Assembly: GCA_013373625.1 (NCBI GenBank)
Contig: JABXHM010000011.1
Coordinates: forward strand, 1 to 64,000
Reading direction: 5' to 3'
From: Alteromonadaceae bacterium
GTDB taxonomy: Bacteria > Pseudomonadota > Gammaproteobacteria > Enterobacterales > Alteromonadaceae
Length of the DNA: 64,000 nucleotides
The translations under genes were made by a program, and so were the position numbers. Each line of letters opens with the position of its first letter. Position 1 is the first letter of the stretch. The notes beneath the pieces were generated by a model, which worked only from the letters and a program-made list of their open reading frames with translations, had not been told where the DNA came from and searched no databases. Positions 35,163 through 43,490 of the stretch are shown in pieces.

Positions 35163-36830
35163 GTGTTTAAAATTGCTAACCAGCCCCGCGAAACACTTTC
35201 TAAACGGCGTTTTAGGTATCCGGCACAACTACAATGGTTTGCGCTGTTAGCGGCATTGATGTGGGTGGTGGGTGCGCTGTTGGTGTGCCGCGAATTGGTT
35301 ACCGAAAAGCTCAACCAAAGCCTGCAACTGAGTCAACACCAACTCGACAATGAGACAAGCTTAATTGCACGGGTGTTCGACCAGAACCTGCATCAGGCTG
35401 AGCAGCTCTCGCGAACATTATCTTTCGATCGGTCTTATTGGAAAGTACTGAAAGACTCGCAATTAAAAAATGATGCTTACTCAAGCATGGATATAACCGG
35501 CCTCAGGGAACACATCTTCAATCTTGAAAACGCCGTTGAAACTAACGAACAATTTAAAACCATAGAAAGAGAAATCAATGTCAATCAGGTATTCATGCTC
35601 GACAACAAAGGCTATTGTGTTGCCTCGGGCCGCAGTGGAAAAGAAAATGACTGCCTCGGTACACACTATGATAATCGGCAATATTTTGTTACCGCCAAGG
35701 CTGAGGGGACAGGCAGACAATTCGCCATTGGCCGGGTTCACTCAGTGCCCTCGTTTTTTTTCGCCACCGCAATCGCTGACAAAGACAATTTTCTGGGCGT
35801 TATTGTCCTTCGGGTACTAACGTCTGACGTGGTCGACTTTATTCGCCTTGACCGCTCCCTTACCTTGGTGACCGGTGAGGATGGCGTTGTGATCGCAGGC
35901 TCTGAACCAGATGCAATGTTTAATCACATTGGTATGGCACTTTCCCCGCTTCCCGATATGAGCAAATATCGAAGTCTCTATAAAAAAAATACGCTTCAAC
36001 CCCTACCGCTGCACCTGGCGACAAACAACATGAGCGATCACTTTGCTATTTGGCTCTGGCAAAACCAGAGGCATCTGATGTCGAAGCAAGAGGTTGAGTC
36101 TGGTGATTTCTATATTTACAGGTTTACCAATATTGAGAGCGCATTCGCTCGTGCACGCAATCACTGGACGCTGAGTATTGTTACTGTAGTGGCCGGGTTG
36201 CTGATTATTCTGTTGGTAGAGCGAAGCCTTAATTTTAGCGCTCAACGCAAATTGCACCTTGCTCAGATGTCAAAAACAAACCAGCAACTGTCAGAAGCTT
36301 CAAAAAAATTGTATGAGCAGACGATAACCGATCACTTAACAGGCTTGTATAATCGGCGTTACTTCAATGAAAGACTAAATAAAGAAGTCAACCGCCGTAA
36401 TGAGCACACGTCTCCACAAAGCAATAACGGCGAGCCATTGAGCATTCTGTCTATCGATGTCGATAGGTTTAAACAAATCAATGATCGCTATGGCCACCTG
36501 GCTGGCGATAAAGCTCTGAAAACCATTGCAGAGATTTGTAAGGCGTCAGTGAGACCTTCAGATGTAGTGGCCCGTATCGGTGGTGAAGAATTTGCTATTT
36601 TACTGCCTGGCATCGATAAAATGGGCGCTCAGGCACTTGCCGAGCGCATTCTGCACAAGTGCGCAGCGACTGAGATAAATTTCGAACAGTCGCGTTTCAA
36701 ACAAACCTGTTCAATTGGCCTGGCTCAGCTGACAGCGAATCAAACTTCTACACAGCTACTTTCACAAGCAGACGAGGCGCTATACCTGGCCAAAAACAGA
36801 GGTCGGAATCGTTTCGTTATCGCAGAATAA
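35163..36830 (+). CDS. diguanylate cyclase with periplasmic double-Cache-like sensor
   Basis: A 555-residue membrane c-di-GMP synthase. Helix 1 (WFALLAALMWVVGALLVCREL, about 24-44), a periplasmic sensor of about 270 residues containing the Cache-like core VFMLDNKGYCVASGR and DNRQYFVTAKAEGTGRQFAIG, helix 2 (HWTLSIVTVVAGLLIILLVE, about 337-356), then GGDEF. The active site GGEEF is at 473-477 and the inhibitory site is RPSD nine residues earlier. The start is a GTG with AGAGAA upstream. Ligand unknown; two cysteines in the sensor (GYCVASG, NDCLGTH) could form a disulfide. Confidence 0.9.
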   Translation: MFKIANQPRETLSKRRFRYPAQLQWFALLAALMWVVGALLVCRELVTEKLNQSLQLSQHQLDNETSLIARVFDQNLHQAEQLSRTLSFDRSYWKVLKDSQLKNDAYSSMDITGLREHIFNLENAVETNEQFKTIEREINVNQVFMLDNKGYCVASGRSGKENDCLGTHYDNRQYFVTAKAEGTGRQFAIGRVHSVPSFFFATAIADKDNFLGVIVLRVLTSDVVDFIRLDRSLTLVTGEDGVVIAGSEPDAMFNHIGMALSPLPDMSKYRSLYKKNTLQPLPLHLATNNMSDHFAIWLWQNQRHLMSKQEVESGDFYIYRFTNIESAFARARNHWTLSIVTVVAGLLIILLVERSLNFSAQRKLHLAQMSKTNQQLSEASKKLYEQTITDHLTGLYNRRYFNERLNKEVNRRNEHTSPQSNNGEPLSILSIDVDRFKQINDRYGHLAGDKALKTIAEICKASVRPSDVVARIGGEEFAILLPGIDKMGAQALAERILHKCAATEINFEQSRFKQTCSIGLAQLTANQTSTQLLSQADEALYLAKNRGRNRFVIAE

Positions 36831-36886
36831 TAAGCAGTGTCGCCTGCACTGAGTATGCCCCACAACCATCATTCGCTCGCCCTTGG

Positions 36887-37951
36887 CTAGTTAGTAGATG
36901 ACAACATGGCTTTTTCTCCATCTAATTTCCCTACATACAGGCCGTCGGGCTCTACCAGCAATAGTTCGCCGGTAAGTCCACGTTTAATACCACTGTCGAT
37001 GGCAATGACTTTGTTATCATAAAAACCCATTACATGTTCTTGCGTGGTATGGCCAACAACGATGTGTGTAACCGCAAAGTGGGTCAGCAGAGTATCGATG
37101 TCGTCAGTGGAAGCCCTTGGCTCCCTAAAGTAGCCACGATACCAGACAGGCCCCTCTGAGTTGTGCACGAATTGGCCAAACCCGGTTCGCGACGATTTGT
37201 CTTTTGCTACCAGCCTTTGTGTAAAAGCCTGGTTAATGTCTGCCAGTGTTTTACCTTGCTGCGCTAAACTGACATGCAAGCCACCATGCAAAAACAATAT
37301 ATTGTTAATCTTTACCAATACGTTACGACTTTGCAGCCACTGCCCCAACACTGTGGTTTTACTAAATAAATTTGGGATAGACTGGTGAAGAACCCGCTCT
37401 GTTTGTTTATATTTCTCGTGCAGGTATCGCAAGTCTCCGTTTAAAACCATGACCTCATGATTTCCCAGTAGTAGGTGTACGAATCCGCCGGCATCCCGGG
37501 CTTGTTTGTCGAGTTGGTATAGCATCCAAAGGCTTTCTGTTACTGTAGGGCCGCGATCAAACACGTCACCAGTGATCACCAAATGACCAGTACCATATCG
37601 CCAGTTGCCTTCTGTATCGATTACCCCGTGAGCACGCAGCAGGCCTTCTAGCAGATGATACTGGCCGTGAATATCACTGATAGCTGCAATACGGGACACA
37701 TTGTCATAGGTCAATTGAGGCCGGTTGGCAATTTCGTTACTAAGCTCAGCACTCAGGTTGCATTTTTCAACCCGTTTGCGAGTATCCGGAGGAGGAAATT
37801 CAAAACGTTTGTTTTGCCCGTTGCATACCCAAAGGGCTTCCCAGGTGTCAGAATGTTTGAGTACGTAGGGGCCATCGCTATATGTCGTTGACTGATTTTC
37901 TGAGCACGCAGATAGAATAAACACTAAGGCAATATAAAGAGACAGTTTCAT
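36887..37951 (-). CDS. Shelphs-like PPP metallophosphatase, lipoprotein
   Basis: A 354-residue lipoprotein (LVFILSACSENQ lipobox) starting at ATG 37951, which has AGGAACAG upstream. The metallophosphoesterase motifs are all present: ISDIHGQYHLL, GDVFDRG, LLGNHEVM and VGHTTQEHV, with the GDxxDRG/GNHE forms of the PPP serine/threonine phosphatase branch. The layout resembles Shewanella-like protein phosphatases, which are periplasmic and often act on phosphotyrosine. Dinuclear metal centre expected. Monocistronic. Confidence 0.88.
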   Translation of the reverse strand: MKLSLYIALVFILSACSENQSTTYSDGPYVLKHSDTWEALWVCNGQNKRFEFPPPDTRKRVEKCNLSAELSNEIANRPQLTYDNVSRIAAISDIHGQYHLLEGLLRAHGVIDTEGNWRYGTGHLVITGDVFDRGPTVTESLWMLYQLDKQARDAGGFVHLLLGNHEVMVLNGDLRYLHEKYKQTERVLHQSIPNLFSKTTVLGQWLQSRNVLVKINNILFLHGGLHVSLAQQGKTLADINQAFTQRLVAKDKSSRTGFGQFVHNSEGPVWYRGYFREPRASTDDIDTLLTHFAVTHIVVGHTTQEHVMGFYDNKVIAIDSGIKRGLTGELLLVEPDGLYVGKLDGEKAMLSSTN

Positions 37952-38035
37952 TCTGTTCCTATAAAAGTAACGAGCGGCAGCAATCAATCATAATTAGCAG
38001 AAAGGCTGAAACTACATTTGTGTTACAAAGGAGAA

Positions 38036-38053
38036 GGCGGCCATATGGCCGCC
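38036..38053 (-). terminator. perfect 18-base palindrome after TonB receptor gene
   Basis: GGCGGCC-ATAT-GGCCGCC, nine bases past the receptor stop codon. It is followed by TTCTCCTTTG on the minus strand and GTTTTAG on the plus strand. Probable transcript-end hairpin of the receptor gene. Confidence 0.65.
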
Positions 38054-38061
38054 GTTTTAGC

Positions 38062-41000
38062 TTAAAAACGAATTTCAGCGCCAGCATAGGCAAATCGACC
38101 TACACCACCACCATAGGCACTGTTAAAGTTACCGCGCCCGCTTTCGGTATTGTCACCTGTATTAGGCACCCATGGCCCCAGATTGTTAAACAGGTTCCGT
38201 ACCCCGCCATAGAACTTAAGATCCCATTTCTGTTGCGTATCCATGCGATAGGAAAACGACAGATCGTGGGTAATATACGATCCATAGTACAAATAATAAG
38301 GCGTTTCAGGATTGCTTATCGCGTCAGGGTCACCCGCGTCCAGGAGTGCCTGGTTTTCGGCTTTCAGCTCTTCCCAGTCTTCTACCCGATCAAAGTCGTC
38401 GACAACTGATCCTTTGTACCTGGTTCTCCAGCGAATGCGTAAATTGTCGTAGCGCCACGCTATTGAAGCCGTCGCTCGATCGGTAAATACGCCACTGCTG
38501 AGTTCGCCGTTGTAGTCATTGGTTTCAAGACCGTCATTACCTACAAACGAGGTTGAACGCTCAATGACATGGTTCATGTCTGCTTTAAAGGTTAATGATC
38601 CCCACTCCTCTACATCGTATTTATAGGCAATAGACAGGTCATAACCACGAGCGGTCTCTTCATTCAGGTTAAACTGACGCTGTATAATTTGCGTTATTTG
38701 CCCTTCAGAATCGCGGGTAATATCGCCACAGAAACTATTGTCAGCGCCATAAGCAACCGTTGAGTCATAACACTCGCGCAGGATATCCGCATTCGGGATT
38801 TGGGTAATCGCATCCTCAATAGTGATGTCATAATAATCTATCGCCAGTTGCAGCCCCTCTAGTTGCTCAGGCGACATTGTAATGCCCAGAGTGTAAGTAT
38901 CTGCGGTTTCTTCAACGAGGTCTTCGTTACCAGCATTGGGAGAGTAACCGGTATTTTCATCGATAAACACGCCATCTTCAGAGGCCGCAATACCCGCTAA
39001 AATGGCCGGATCCTGACGACAAGCATCATGGCCTGGATCGTCAGACGTTAAGGTAACGCCATCACAAATATCGGTAAAACTATCGTAGTCGCCACGTGGT
39101 GGAGAGATGAGCTCGGTGATATTGGGGGCTCTTTGAGCGCGAGCATAGTTAGCTCTAAGCGCATAGCCGTCGATGGGTTGCCATAATAATCCGGCGCGAT
39201 AACTGGCCATAAGATCAATGTTTTTCTGGCTGTAGTCTGCCAGACGCAACGACAGATCCAACGTGAGGCTTTGTTGGCCTTCAGCATTAGAAAGCAAAGG
39301 TACGCTGGCCTCAGCGAAAGCTTCCTTAACGGTTACATCGCCTTTAAAGTTTGGTACATCATTAAAGGTAATCGCCAGGGCTCTCAGCGCCGAATCAACA
39401 TGTACTTCCTGTTCATCTTTACGGTATTCAAAACCAAAGGCAGACGTTACAACACCCGCTGGTACCGAGAACAGATCACCGGCCATATAACCGCCAAGGG
39501 TAAACTGGCTAATGTCGGTATCAATAATCGGGTTGGCGCGGATATAGTCTGCCGCTTCTGGTGTAATGCTGTTGTAGCCAAAGATATTAATGGGTACACA
39601 ACCGTCATCTCTGGCGCTTTGGTCAGCACACTGAATGGTCTCGCCATCGTCGGCATATTCCGCATTCAGAGCATTACGCAACTTAACGATACTGATTTCA
39701 TTGCTGCGTCGCTGTTCTTGTTTGAATTTGCCGTAGCCAACAGACAGGTCCCAGTCCCACTCACCATCAAACGCTGTGCCCTGCAAGCCAAAGTATGTCC
39801 GCAACGTTTTACGCTGGTTGTCATTTACGATATCACCCACTTCGTTGAAAGACCGATCCCAACTAACACTGCTCCCTGCGGTTTCACGAATTGCGTCAGG
39901 AACATAAGGGTTATCCGGCGAAATAGAACCGGGAATGATCAGTGAAGATTCGCCGGTGACCGGATCAACCAATAGTTCATCATCGTTATAATCCTGACCT
40001 TCAGGCGCTTTAGTGTTCACCGAATGATTGTCGCTGTACTGCAGGTGCATTTTGGCGGTGATGTCGTCAGTGAGGTCATAATCTAACTTCAGGGCAACTG
40101 CCAGTTTGTCGTTAGGAATTTTAAGCAGGTCGTAGGGCTCGGCATTAAAACCGTCCCGCTCTTCAACAAAACCTTCGGTGAGGCCATTTTCAGGATGATA
40201 GAACCAGTCATTTCCTTCAAATGTACCGCCAGGTGTATTGTCGGAGCGCTCACGCCAGTCATCAGGAGTAATATCCCGCATGCATTGGTCGCCATCGACG
40301 GTATTCATTTCATTACACAATTTGGATGTGTTGTAGTCATAACTTGACTCGTAACGGGCTCTGTCGCGTTCAGACGGATCCAGTCCAAACTCACGGTCCC
40401 ATGACGCGGCAAAGTAAAGATATCCGCGGTCATTGGCAAAGTCAGCACCATAGCCGGTATCAATGGTAAATTCGCGCGCACCGCCTTCTACGCTTTGGCC
40501 GCCACGAAAATCAATATCGAAGCCCGTTTTACCCGACTCAGTTATAATATTAACCACGCCTGCAATCGCATCTGAGCCGTAAATAGCTGAGGCACCACCG
40601 CTGATAATTTCAACCCTGTCGACCATAGAAGAAGGAATGGTACTCAGGCTGATGTAATTACCGCTATAACTGTTTGACACGGCTCGGCGGCCATCAATAA
40701 GGGTCAGTGTACGGTCGGTGCCCAGATCTCGTAAATCTATGGTAGAAAGACCGGTATTCTGGACACTCGATTGAGAATTAGTGTTGCTGGAACCGGCGCT
40801 GATAGACGGGATTTGATCAACCAGGATATCGGCCAGTTCACCCAGGCCAGAGTCTTCCAGTTCCTCGCTGTCCATAGACATCATAGGGGTCGCCAAAGAG
40901 AAACTGTCTCTTTTTATGCGTGTACCGGTTACTGCGATCTTTTCAACTTGCTTGTTGTCTGTTGCTAACGGGGCTTCCTGAACCGTATTGGCAGTGGACT

Positions 41001-41088
41001 GAACTTCCACTTCCTGCGCTGATGCCATCACACAGGTGCCACTCAATATGGCCGCCTGGATGGCGAGAGTCAATTTTTGCTTATTCAT
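38062..41088 (-). CDS. TonB-dependent outer-membrane receptor
   Basis: A 1008-residue outer-membrane importer energised by TonB-ExbBD. Signal peptide (TLAIQAAILSGTCVMASAQE), a TonB-box-like region EKIAVTGTRIKRDS (about 50-63), plug domain with IDLRDLGTDRTLTLIDGRRAV and DRVEIISGGASAIYGSDAIAGVVNIIT, then a 22-strand barrel ending in FAYAGAEIRF with the terminal aromatic residue. The size and the absence of siderophore-type features fit the large Alteromonadales receptors for peptides, glycans or other organic compounds. It is divergent from a membrane-bound regulator gene, with an M16 peptidase beyond it, which hints at peptide import; substrate unproven. Confidence 0.92.
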   Translation of the reverse strand: MNKQKLTLAIQAAILSGTCVMASAQEVEVQSTANTVQEAPLATDNKQVEKIAVTGTRIKRDSFSLATPMMSMDSEELEDSGLGELADILVDQIPSISAGSSNTNSQSSVQNTGLSTIDLRDLGTDRTLTLIDGRRAVSNSYSGNYISLSTIPSSMVDRVEIISGGASAIYGSDAIAGVVNIITESGKTGFDIDFRGGQSVEGGAREFTIDTGYGADFANDRGYLYFAASWDREFGLDPSERDRARYESSYDYNTSKLCNEMNTVDGDQCMRDITPDDWRERSDNTPGGTFEGNDWFYHPENGLTEGFVEERDGFNAEPYDLLKIPNDKLAVALKLDYDLTDDITAKMHLQYSDNHSVNTKAPEGQDYNDDELLVDPVTGESSLIIPGSISPDNPYVPDAIRETAGSSVSWDRSFNEVGDIVNDNQRKTLRTYFGLQGTAFDGEWDWDLSVGYGKFKQEQRRSNEISIVKLRNALNAEYADDGETIQCADQSARDDGCVPINIFGYNSITPEAADYIRANPIIDTDISQFTLGGYMAGDLFSVPAGVVTSAFGFEYRKDEQEVHVDSALRALAITFNDVPNFKGDVTVKEAFAEASVPLLSNAEGQQSLTLDLSLRLADYSQKNIDLMASYRAGLLWQPIDGYALRANYARAQRAPNITELISPPRGDYDSFTDICDGVTLTSDDPGHDACRQDPAILAGIAASEDGVFIDENTGYSPNAGNEDLVEETADTYTLGITMSPEQLEGLQLAIDYYDITIEDAITQIPNADILRECYDSTVAYGADNSFCGDITRDSEGQITQIIQRQFNLNEETARGYDLSIAYKYDVEEWGSLTFKADMNHVIERSTSFVGNDGLETNDYNGELSSGVFTDRATASIAWRYDNLRIRWRTRYKGSVVDDFDRVEDWEELKAENQALLDAGDPDAISNPETPYYLYYGSYITHDLSFSYRMDTQQKWDLKFYGGVRNLFNNLGPWVPNTGDNTESGRGNFNSAYGGGVGRFAYAGAEIRF

Positions 41089-41393
41089 TGTGCATGTTCC
41101 CGGATTGTTATTATGAAGCCACCCGGCAGAGTTTACTGAATGGCTTAGTCTGTTTTATGCAAGAATGTATAAACAAACAATCTGCAACAGGTCGTTTCTT
41201 CACCACTTTTGTATCTATTTCATCTCTATTTACATTTTTAGCTTTAATTTTCATTAAGTTATAACACACTGTCTAAAATAAGTTTCTGCCGGGTTACGCT
41301 CCCTTGCCATTGATACAAACATGGGTATCGGGTAAAGTTCCTTTACGTTAGCAGCTGTCCTTCAAGACGTTACCTCGATTACTAAGCGTATCA
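41089..41393. other. divergent promoter region of TonB receptor and membrane regulator
   Basis: About 305 bases between the receptor ATG (41088) and the regulator ATG (41394). Long T- and A-rich tracts suggest promoters on both strands. I find no convincing palindromic operator. Confidence 0.4.
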
Positions 41394-43490
41394 ATGAACT
41401 TGCGACAAACCTATAGACTGGGAAATTTCAGGGTCGAGCCGCTGGAATGTGCGCTTTATCACCCTCAGCATGGCAAGCAAAGCCTTCAGCCCAAGTTTAT
41501 TGACGTGCTTAATTATTTGGTACAGCAATACCCCAAGGTGGTATCCAGGCAAGAATTGATAGAGCAGGTTTGGCAGGGCAACGAATATGTTGGTGAAAAA
41601 GCCCTGACAAATGCGGTATGGCACCTTCGCCAGGCGTTAAAAGCGGATAACAGCGACGAGGTTATCGAAACTATTCGTAAAACCGGCTACCGCTTGCTAC
41701 TTGCGCCGGATGTTGACGCCGCCGGAACACCTGAAACAGAACCCCTTAGCCCATCCGGGTTTCTGCTCGCCAGGTACAACATATTAGTCGCGAGCCTGGT
41801 GATGCTGATTATCGCGTTATTGGTTTACACAAACTGGCCTTCACCAGCGCCGTCTTCGAAGCTCCCCATAACCGTTACCACAGAACCGGGACTGGAATTA
41901 TTTCCTGCCCCGTCGCCAGATGGGCGTTACATTGTCTATAAATGGTTGGGGCAAGGCGGTCAGGCTGACTTATTCAAACGTGATCTGCAACAACCTGAAC
42001 TGGGCGCCATTCGCCTGACCTTTGATCAGGCCTACGAGGGGCATTCTGTTTGGAGTAATGATGGGCGCTACCTTTACTTCAGCCGTAAAGACCGCGAAAT
42101 TGACCAATGTGATGTGGTTCGTATGGACATGCAAAGTTTTCAGGAAACCTTTGTTACTCAATGCCCTACTTTTGGTGGCTATCACTACATTGATATTTCG
42201 CCGGATGACAAAACGCTGGCCTTTTATGGCGATGAAGACGGTGCAACCCGCTCTGGAATATATACCTTAGATTTAACCGACAAATCAGCTACGCCTAAGC
42301 GTTTTTCCTGCGATCAGGATTGCTCCCACAAAGAACGTGACATGGCCTTTTCACCCGATGGTCGCTATATGGCGGTTACCCGCCGGTTTAATTCCTTTAA
42401 TGAAAACATTTTCTTGGTTGAACTGACATCCGGTGAAACGCACCAGTTAACCTTTAATGAAGAAGACATCGTTGGTTTAAGCTGGCATCCGGACGGCACT
42501 AAACTGGTTTACGGTGTGCAAAGGGCTGATACCCGAACAGGGTACTTGCTGGATGTCGACACTATGCAGCGCCAGCCTCTAAGCATTGAGGGGCTAAGCT
42601 ACCCGAATTTCGCCCGCAAAACGCCGCTGCTGTTTTTTCAATATCGTAAAGAGCAGTATCAGATTGCAGCCTGGCCCTTGGATCAGGAAGTAAACAGTAG
42701 TCCGTTTCCAGTGTTGCAATCAGGCTATAACCACAAATCTCCCGACTACCATGAGACATTGCAACGCATTGCCTATTTATCAAATGAAACCGGTCACTAT
42801 GAAATCTGGACAGCAGATTCAGATGGCAGCAATCGTAAGCAACTAACCCACTTAGGCCGCTCGTCGCGTTATCCTAAATGGTCGCACGATGGGCAATATA
42901 TTGCTTTTTTAGCGCCCGATGAAGATGGCGATGGCGATCACGTTTATCTGGTTGAAGCTGCCACCAAGCGTGTACAGCAACTCTCCAGTCCGTTTAATAG
43001 CCATAACCGGCCATTTTGGTCGCCCGATGACAGTGCGATTTTAACCACGGTGTTTACCCCACAACATTCTGATATTTATCGTTTTAGCCTGTCAGGAGCT
43101 TCCCCTGAAAGGCTAACCCATAACCGGGGTCGATACGGGGTGATGCCCGATGAACATACCCTGATATACAGCACCTGGCGCCGGGGCTTGTGGAAGCTCT
43201 CACTTCACACCGGAGAAACCGTGGAATTGCTCAATAGTGATACCTTCCCCCACCGCTATGCATGGACCGCGACCACTGAAGGGATCTATTACCTGGTTGA
43301 AGAAGATCAGTATCAGGAACTGCACTTTTATAATTTTGCCAATCAGGAACACGCAGTGCTGTTAAGAACACCGCGCTCAACCTTTGTTGGTGACGGCGAT
43401 CTGCGGCTGGATATGGGCGAGCGCCGAATACTGTTTACTAAAACCTTGTTTAATCAATCGGACATCAAATATGTTACGGTTGATGAGTAG
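41394..43490 (+). CDS. membrane-anchored winged-helix regulator with periplasmic beta-propeller (CadC-like)
   Basis: A 698-residue one-component transcription factor. Residues about 8-103 are an OmpR/CadC-type winged helix (QPKFIDVLNYLVQQYPKVVSRQELIEQVW, then ALTNAVWHLRQALKA and VIETIRKTGYRLL). A single membrane helix (ILVASLVMLIIALLVYTNW, about 129-147) leads to a periplasmic TolB/PD40-like propeller with repeated SPDGRYIVYKW, SNDGRYLYFSRK, SPDDKTLAFYGD, SPDGRYMAVTRR, HPDGTKLVYGV and SHDGQYIAFLAP units. DNA-bound regulation from the membrane in response to a periplasmic signal is expected. It faces away from the TonB receptor gene and probably controls it or the M16 protease. Its 3' end overlaps the protease gene by 17 bases. 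Confidence 0.88.
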   Translation: MNLRQTYRLGNFRVEPLECALYHPQHGKQSLQPKFIDVLNYLVQQYPKVVSRQELIEQVWQGNEYVGEKALTNAVWHLRQALKADNSDEVIETIRKTGYRLLLAPDVDAAGTPETEPLSPSGFLLARYNILVASLVMLIIALLVYTNWPSPAPSSKLPITVTTEPGLELFPAPSPDGRYIVYKWLGQGGQADLFKRDLQQPELGAIRLTFDQAYEGHSVWSNDGRYLYFSRKDREIDQCDVVRMDMQSFQETFVTQCPTFGGYHYIDISPDDKTLAFYGDEDGATRSGIYTLDLTDKSATPKRFSCDQDCSHKERDMAFSPDGRYMAVTRRFNSFNENIFLVELTSGETHQLTFNEEDIVGLSWHPDGTKLVYGVQRADTRTGYLLDVDTMQRQPLSIEGLSYPNFARKTPLLFFQYRKEQYQIAAWPLDQEVNSSPFPVLQSGYNHKSPDYHETLQRIAYLSNETGHYEIWTADSDGSNRKQLTHLGRSSRYPKWSHDGQYIAFLAPDEDGDGDHVYLVEAATKRVQQLSSPFNSHNRPFWSPDDSAILTTVFTPQHSDIYRFSLSGASPERLTHNRGRYGVMPDEHTLIYSTWRRGLWKLSLHTGETVELLNSDTFPHRYAWTATTEGIYYLVEEDQYQELHFYNFANQEHAVLLRTPRSTFVGDGDLRLDMGERRILFTKTLFNQSDIKYVTVDE

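Noticed and set aside
39271..39945. Plus-strand ORF of 224 codons inside the TonB receptor gene
   Set aside because: It is an antisense shadow of a strongly coding receptor frame; composition and lack of initiation signal argue against a gene.
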